Under the pieces are notes generated by a model. The model searched no databases and was not told the origin of the DNA. It saw only the letters and a program-made list of their open reading frames with translations. Below, in pieces: positions 6,193-9,860 of a DNA stretch of 9,860 nt. The DNA lies in assembly GCA_002748015.1 (NCBI GenBank), contig PDRH01000028.1, forward strand, positions 1-9,860. Reading direction: 5' to 3'. This DNA comes from Bacteroidota bacterium (lineage in GTDB: Bacteria; Bacteroidota; Bacteroidia; Bacteroidales; CAJPTX01). A program made the translations under genes and the position numbers. Each line of letters begins with the position of its first letter. The stretch's first letter is position 1.

Positions 6193-7437
6193 ATGAGAAT
6201 CAAACCATTCAAGGGGATACGCCCCCCCAAAGAACTCTGCAAGGAGGTTGCCTCACGCCCATACGATGTACTCAACTCTCAGGAAGCCAAGGCAGAAGCC
6301 GGCGAGAAGAGCCTCCTGCACATCATCAAACCAGAAATCGACTTCGACCCCATAGCGGACGAGCACTCCCAGGAGGCATACAGCAAGGCCGTGGAGAACT
6401 TCAAGCTCTGGCAGGAGCGTGGATGGCTAAGGCAGGATGAGCAGGAACGCTACTACATCTATGCCCAGACCATGAACGGTCGAACCCAGTATGGACTCGT
6501 CGCCGCTTGCCACTTCGAGGATTACGTAGAGGGCAAAATCAAAAAGCACGAGCTAACCCGTACCGAAAAGGAAGAAGACCGGATGAAGCACGTGCGCAAT
6601 CAGAATGCCAACCTCGAGCCCGTCTTCTTCGCCTACCAGGCCGTGGCTGAGATGGACCAGATTGTGAAGGACATCGTCGAGAAGCAGCAACCCGAGTACG
6701 ACTTCGTTGCAGAGGGTGACGGCTTCGGGCATACCTTCTGGGTGATAGAAGATGAAGCGGTCAACAAGCGCATCACAGAGATCTTCTCTGCAATACCTGC
6801 ACTCTACGTAGCAGACGGGCATCACCGCACGGCAGCCGCCGCACGCGTTGGCGCAGAGAAGAAGTCCCAAAACCCCAACCACACCGGTAAGGAGGAGTAC
6901 AACTACTTCCTGGCAGTTATCTTCCCAGACAGCCAGCTCAAGATCATAGACTACAACCGCGTTGTCAAGGACCTCAACGGCCTGAGCGAAGAGGAACTGC
7001 TACAGAAGCTAGAGGACGCTTTCGAGGTGAAGAAGCATGGCCAAGAGTTGTACAAACCTAACGCCCTGCACAACTTCAGCATGTACCTCGCTGGACAGTG
7101 GTACTCCCTAACAGCCAAGCCCGGCACCTACAATGACGACGACCCTATCGGGGTCCTCGACGTTACAATCCTATCCAACCTCGTGCTAGACAAGCTACTA
7201 GGCATCGAGGATCTACGCACCTCAAAGCGGATAGACTTTGTAGGGGGCATCAGAGGCCTCGGCGAGCTAAAGCAACGCGTGGATAGCGGCGAGATGAAAG
7301 TCGCCTTCGCCCTATACCCGGTATCCATGCAGCAGCTCATCAACATTGCTGACACTGGCAACATCATGCCACCGAAGACCACCTGGTTTGAACCTAAGCT
7401 ACGCTCTGGACTAGTCATCCACACCCTGGAAGACTAG
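6193..7437 (+). CDS. DUF1015 family protein in the serine cluster
   Basis: The 414-residue cytoplasmic protein has no signal peptide or membrane segment. It has the DUF1015 layout: N-terminal IKPFKGIRPPKE and a SRPYDVL motif, a central region with KKHELTRTEKEEDR, then ADGHHRTAAAARV (DGHHR at residues 208-212), and a C-terminal part with DVTILSNLVLDKLLGI and a closing WFEPKLRSGL. The length is normal for the family and the gene looks intact. It starts 10 bases after the serA stop, so it is almost certainly co-transcribed with serA, and a strong terminator follows it. The biochemical function is not established. The DGHHR motif resembles one in ParB-like serine kinases, and with the serC-serA context it suggests a role tied to serine or phosphoserine. 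That is an inference from motif and neighbourhood only. Confidence 0.85.
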   Translation: MRIKPFKGIRPPKELCKEVASRPYDVLNSQEAKAEAGEKSLLHIIKPEIDFDPIADEHSQEAYSKAVENFKLWQERGWLRQDEQERYYIYAQTMNGRTQYGLVAACHFEDYVEGKIKKHELTRTEKEEDRMKHVRNQNANLEPVFFAYQAVAEMDQIVKDIVEKQQPEYDFVAEGDGFGHTFWVIEDEAVNKRITEIFSAIPALYVADGHHRTAAAARVGAEKKSQNPNHTGKEEYNYFLAVIFPDSQLKIIDYNRVVKDLNGLSEEELLQKLEDAFEVKKHGQELYKPNALHNFSMYLAGQWYSLTAKPGTYNDDDPIGVLDVTILSNLVLDKLLGIEDLRTSKRIDFVGGIRGLGELKQRVDSGEMKVAFALYPVSMQQLINIADTGNIMPPKTTWFEPKLRSGLVIHTLED

Positions 7438-7455
7438 CTCCACAACATAACATAA

Positions 7456-7487
7456 AAGAATGCCGCGCCCAAAAGCGCGGCATTCTT
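7456..7487. terminator. Intrinsic terminator after the DUF1015 gene
   Basis: A perfect 13-bp stem (7456-7468 with 7475-7487, GC-rich in its inner half) has a 6-base loop (CCAAAA) and starts 18 bases after the DUF1015 stop. The arms begin with AAGAAT and end with ATTCTT, giving an A-flank and a T-flank and hence possible function on both strands. It marks the end of the serine cluster and separates it from the tsaC gene. Confidence 0.88.
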
Positions 7488-7605
7488 ATACCAGGGAAAA
7501 TCCAGTTAAACAGACAATTAGCCAGCAAAAATGCAACAAAACAAGCCCAGAAGCGTAAAATATAAACAGCACGCATAGCAGTAAAAAGAACAAGATTAAC
7601 GGCTT
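7488..7605 (+). promoter_or_regulatory. A-rich leader presumed to hold the tsaC promoter
   Basis: These 118 bases lie between the terminator and the tsaC start. They are A-rich and T-poor on the + strand, with AT-rich spots such as GTAAAATATAAAC near 7555-7567. I could not find a match to the Bacteroides -7 consensus (TAnnTTTG) or a paired TTTG element. A promoter is expected here because a strong terminator lies upstream, but its position is not visible. An in-frame stop (TAA at 7597-7599) just before the ATG fixes the gene start. Confidence 0.35.
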
Positions 7606-8172
7606 ATGAACGAATTGGGGCGAACGGTTAGCAAAGCGGTGGAAACGCTACGAAAGGGAGGCGTAATACTCTACCCCACCGACACCATCTGGGGGCTAGG
7701 CGCCTCCATACAACACCCAGAGGCATTCCACCGGCTTCTAGACCTAAAGGGACGACCTCCATCACAAACCTTCATACTCCTAGTCGCATCCATCGACATG
7801 CTCCACGAGTACATCCCCGACCTACGAAATGAAACCATAGACCTCATCAAAAGCTCAGAACGACCGCTCACCCTCATCTACCCACAATCCACCGGGATAA
7901 ACGAAAGCATCAAAGCTAGCGACGGTAGTATCGGCATACGAGTGGTTAAGCAGAAGTTCTGCCGGATACTCATCGAAACCCTACGCCACCCCATCACCTC
8001 AACCTCAGCCAATATACACGGCTACCCATACGAAGGCTACAAGAATATCCCGGCAAGCATCAAAACCGGAGTCGACTACGCCGTCCCCCCCAGCTATGAC
8101 GAGCTGGACGGCAAGCGCCCCTCCCGCATACTCAAGCTAGAACCAGATGGGTACACAGTAATTCGGGATTAA
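7606..8172 (+). CDS. tsaC: L-threonylcarbamoyladenylate synthase (TsaC/YwlC, YrdC domain)
   Basis: This enzyme makes threonylcarbamoyl-AMP from threonine, bicarbonate and ATP, the precursor of the t6A37 modification on ANN-decoding tRNAs. At 188 residues it is a stand-alone YrdC domain, like E. coli TsaC (190), and lacks the extra Sua5 domain of the longer forms. It shows YPTDTIWGLG (residues 23-32), DLKGRP (46-51) with the basic residues that bind substrate phosphate, RPLTLIYP (86-93), GIRVV with R112, STSANI (132-137) and the closing PSRILKL. The ATG is the first in-frame start after a TAA at 7597-7599. The gene sits alone, with a terminator on each side. YciO-type paralogues share the fold, but the motifs and length fit the essential t6A enzyme better. 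Confidence 0.92.
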   Translation: MNELGRTVSKAVETLRKGGVILYPTDTIWGLGASIQHPEAFHRLLDLKGRPPSQTFILLVASIDMLHEYIPDLRNETIDLIKSSERPLTLIYPQSTGINESIKASDGSIGIRVVKQKFCRILIETLRHPITSTSANIHGYPYEGYKNIPASIKTGVDYAVPPSYDELDGKRPSRILKLEPDGYTVIRD

Positions 8173-8202
8173 CCGCTACAGATCCATGGCCAATAAAAGA
8201 AC

Positions 8203-8234
8203 AAGGGGGACGTTGCTCTAGCAACGTCCCCCTT
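8203..8234. terminator. Bidirectional terminator between convergent tsaC and lpdA
   Basis: A perfect inverted repeat (8203-8217 with 8220-8234) forms a 14-15 bp stem, AAGGGGGACGTTGCT against its complement, with a very tight loop of 2-4 bases. On the + strand it is followed by AT-rich TTATCTAT. On the - strand it is followed by TTGTTCTTTTATT, a good T-rich tail for lpdA. It lies between two converging genes (stops at 8172 and 8254), so it most likely ends both transcripts. Confidence 0.88.
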
Positions 8235-8253
8235 ATCTATCCTACGAATGGCG

Positions 8254-9642
8254 CTACACGTGATGAGCAACCCCGTCCGCCTGAGCCGCCGCCTCCATGA
8301 CGCACTCGCTCAGCGTCGGGTGGGCATGCATAGTCTCATAGATACCCTCCGGAGTGCTACCGTAGTGCAAAGCCAGACAAAGCTCGCCGATGAGCTCCGT
8401 AGCGTTCGCCCCGATGATATGCGCCCCGGCTAGCTGGCGGCTATCGCTCCGGAAGAGCAGCTTCACAAAGCCATCCCGATGCCCCATCGCCGTAGCCTTA
8501 CCCGAAGCCGTAAATGGGAACTTACCTACGAAATACTCCACCCCCTGCTCCTTGAGCTGACGCTCAGTCAACCCCACCGAGGCTACCTCCGGCGTTGTAT
8601 AGGTACACGACGGGATATTGGCCATACGGCTGGCATCCAGCTCACGCCCCAAAATCGCATCCACCGCCATAGCCCCCTCAACCGAGGCCACGTGTGCTAG
8701 CGCAGGCGTGGTGCAGACATCGCCTATGGCATACACATGCGGTACATTCGTCGCCCCCCCAAGAGAAGTTACTATCCGCCCTCGGTCCATCTCAACCCCC
8801 AGCGCCTCAAGCCCTAGGTTCTCCGTATTGGGCTGAATACCAACGGCCGAGAGCACCACCTGCGCCTCAATCTCCTCCACGCCCTTCTTCGTCTCGACGT
8901 GCAGCACGCACCCTTCGTCCGAGACATCTACCCGCTGCACCATAGCAGAGGTCATCGTCTTCACCTTCTTACGACGGAACACACGCCCCACCACGCTCGC
9001 CACATCATCGTCCACCAGCGGCATCAACTGCGCCTGCGCCTCTATGAGCGTAACCTTGGTACCCAGCGCAGCATAGAACTCCGCCATTTCGCAACCGATG
9101 GCTCCTGAACCCACTATGGCCATAGAATCGGGCCTATAGCCCAATGAGAGTGCCTCCCGGTAGGCTATTATCCGCTCCCCATCCACCGGCAAAGAAGGCA
9201 CCGCACGCGCCCTCGCGCCAGTAGCTATTATTATATCCTTCGCCTTTAGCACCTGCTCCACCCCATCGGCCGAAAGCACCTTCACCTCCGTAGCCGAGAG
9301 CAAAGACCCCGCCCCCTCTATAATCTCCACCTTTGCCCTATCCAGAAGGAACTTCACCCCCTTGCTCATATTACCCGCAACCTCGCGCGAACGCCCCACC
9401 ACACGCTCCATATCCACCTCTATAGGGCCAAGACGTATGCCGAAATCCGCCGCATTGCGGATGGCATCGCACGCATGCGCACTCTGCAGCAAGGCTTTAG
9501 TAGGGATACACCCCCAGTTGAGGCAAACGCCCCCCAGATGCTCCCGCTCTACAACCGCAACCCGCAACCCATTATGTGCTGCGTGCAGAGCCGCCACGTA
9601 GCCCCCCGGGCCACTACCTATAATAACAACATCGTATACCAT
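8254..9642 (-). CDS. lpdA: Dihydrolipoyl dehydrogenase (E3)
   Basis: This FAD flavoprotein reoxidises the dihydrolipoyl groups of 2-oxoacid dehydrogenase complexes or of the glycine cleavage H protein, passing electrons to NAD+. At 462 residues it is within the usual 460-480. The FAD motif is G9-S-G11-P-G-G14. The redox-active disulfide is C40-LNWG-C45. The NAD motif is G178-S-G180-A-I-G183 with E201 ending the second strand, as expected for NAD rather than NADP preference. The second FAD motif is AIGDV (305-309). The catalytic dyad is H441...E446 in HAHPTLSE. No lipoyl domain is fused and no E1 or E2 gene is visible, so the partner complex cannot be told from here. The gene starts 82 bases after the upstream rlmD stop on the same strand and ends at the terminator shared with tsaC. 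Confidence 0.95.
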   Translation of the reverse strand: MVYDVVIIGSGPGGYVAALHAAHNGLRVAVVEREHLGGVCLNWGCIPTKALLQSAHACDAIRNAADFGIRLGPIEVDMERVVGRSREVAGNMSKGVKFLLDRAKVEIIEGAGSLLSATEVKVLSADGVEQVLKAKDIIIATGARARAVPSLPVDGERIIAYREALSLGYRPDSMAIVGSGAIGCEMAEFYAALGTKVTLIEAQAQLMPLVDDDVASVVGRVFRRKKVKTMTSAMVQRVDVSDEGCVLHVETKKGVEEIEAQVVLSAVGIQPNTENLGLEALGVEMDRGRIVTSLGGATNVPHVYAIGDVCTTPALAHVASVEGAMAVDAILGRELDASRMANIPSCTYTTPEVASVGLTERQLKEQGVEYFVGKFPFTASGKATAMGHRDGFVKLLFRSDSRQLAGAHIIGANATELIGELCLALHYGSTPEGIYETMHAHPTLSECVMEAAAQADGVAHHV

Positions 9643-9724
9643 AGTCCTATCGCTTAAATACTCCTGAATATATAACAGGAGACTAAGGCTAATGTTGCCC
9701 TAGCGACCAGGACTTCAAGCCCCC
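9643..9724 (-). promoter_or_regulatory. Intergenic leader upstream of lpdA
   Basis: These 82 bases separate the rlmD stop from the lpdA start. They contain a short inverted repeat (CTCCTG at 9661-9666, CAGGAG at 9676-9681) around an AT-only 9-base loop. On the coding strand, a CAGGAG lies 18 bases before the ATG, too far to act as a normal ribosome binding site. A promoter may sit here, but no recognisable -7 or -33 element is visible, so lpdA might also be read from the rlmD transcript. Confidence 0.3.
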
Positions 9725-9860
9725 CTACCTCAGCGCAAGGCTAACGATATTCTCCACGTGCTTCGTATGCGGGAACATATCCACCGGCTGCACCCGCTCA
9801 ATGCGATAGGCCGAATCGAGCAGCCCCAGATCACGCGCTTGCGTAGCTGGATTGCAGGAT
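9725..9860 (-). CDS. rlmD: 23S rRNA (uracil-C5)-methyltransferase, RlmD/RumA family (C-terminal fragment)
   Basis: Only the last 44 codons are in the window, read on the - strand from base 9859. They begin SCNPATQARD, the segment with the nucleophilic Cys (second visible residue) of the TrmA/RlmD family. They continue to VQPVDMFPHT and HVEN, whose Glu (residue 36 of the fragment) matches the general base of this family, and end with TAG at 9725-9727. The enzyme adds a methyl group from S-adenosylmethionine to C5 of a uridine, U1939 of 23S rRNA in E. coli. The TRAM, Fe-S and methionine-binding parts lie outside the window, so RlmD cannot be separated with certainty from RlmC/RlmCD or TrmA relatives. 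Confidence 0.85.
   Translation of the reverse strand, partial: SCNPATQARDLGLLDSAYRIERVQPVDMFPHTKHVENIVSLALR

Noticed and set aside
8254..9642. lpdA as mercuric reductase, glutathione reductase or soluble transhydrogenase
   Set aside because: The CLNWGC disulfide segment, HAHPTLSE dyad, NAD-type Glu after the second Rossmann motif and absence of a heavy-metal domain or Cys-Cys tail fit dihydrolipoyl dehydrogenase best.
8248..9657. Several + strand open frames of 60-83 residues opposite lpdA
   Set aside because: lpdA has every expected motif across its full length. The opposite frames are Arg/Pro/His-rich and match no family, as expected for shadows of a GC-rich gene.
9661..9681. CTCCTG/CAGGAG inverted repeat as a terminator for rlmD or as a ribosome binding site hairpin for lpdA
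   Set aside because: The stem is only 6 bp with a 9-base AT-only loop and no T-run, and the AGGAG is 18 bases from the ATG. It is too weak to call as either.

Overview
The window reads as chromosomal DNA of a member of the Bacteroidota, most likely order Bacteroidales and perhaps near Porphyromonas. The evidence is a surface lipoprotein ending in a PCMD-type domain (a Bacteroidota family), a short SerA of the Bacteroidales type, start codons without Shine-Dalgarno sequences, and roughly 50% G+C by eye. The species cannot be fixed from the sequence alone. I see no tRNA, rRNA, CRISPR array, insertion sequence or prophage gene, and no gene-free stretch longer than 300 bases.

Layout: (1) Bases 1-4035 hold a cell-surface pair on the + strand: a long lipoprotein of about eight beta-sandwich repeats plus a C-terminal PCMD-like domain, whose 5' end lies outside the window, then only 3 bases later an outer-membrane beta-barrel protein. 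(2) Bases 4083-7437 hold a serine-biosynthesis cluster on the + strand: serC, an intergenic hairpin, serA (short form with no ACT domain), and a DUF1015 gene 10 bases further on. It ends at a strong hairpin terminator. (3) Bases 7606-8172 hold a tsaC/ywlC-type gene for the tRNA t6A precursor. It converges on lpdA across a shared bidirectional terminator. (4) On the - strand lie lpdA (dihydrolipoyl dehydrogenase) and, upstream of it, the last 44 codons of an RlmD/RumA-family rRNA methyltransferase gene that runs off the right edge.

How the genes work together: SerA oxidises 3-phosphoglycerate to 3-phosphohydroxypyruvate and SerC transaminates that to O-phosphoserine. The phosphatase SerB is not in the window. 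The DUF1015 protein is of unknown function, but its position and its DGHHR motif suggest a link to serine or phosphoserine. The lipoprotein and beta-barrel protein probably act together at the outer membrane. LpdA and TsaC are housekeeping enzymes.

Most of the window is ordinary core genome. The points most worth a second look are the DUF1015 gene in the serine cluster, the Lys-for-His change in SerA, the architecture of the repeat/PCMD lipoprotein and its partner, a change of GC skew near 2.4-3.1 kb that does not follow gene orientation, and the hairpin between serC and serA. I did not find anything I would call with confidence a new biological system.
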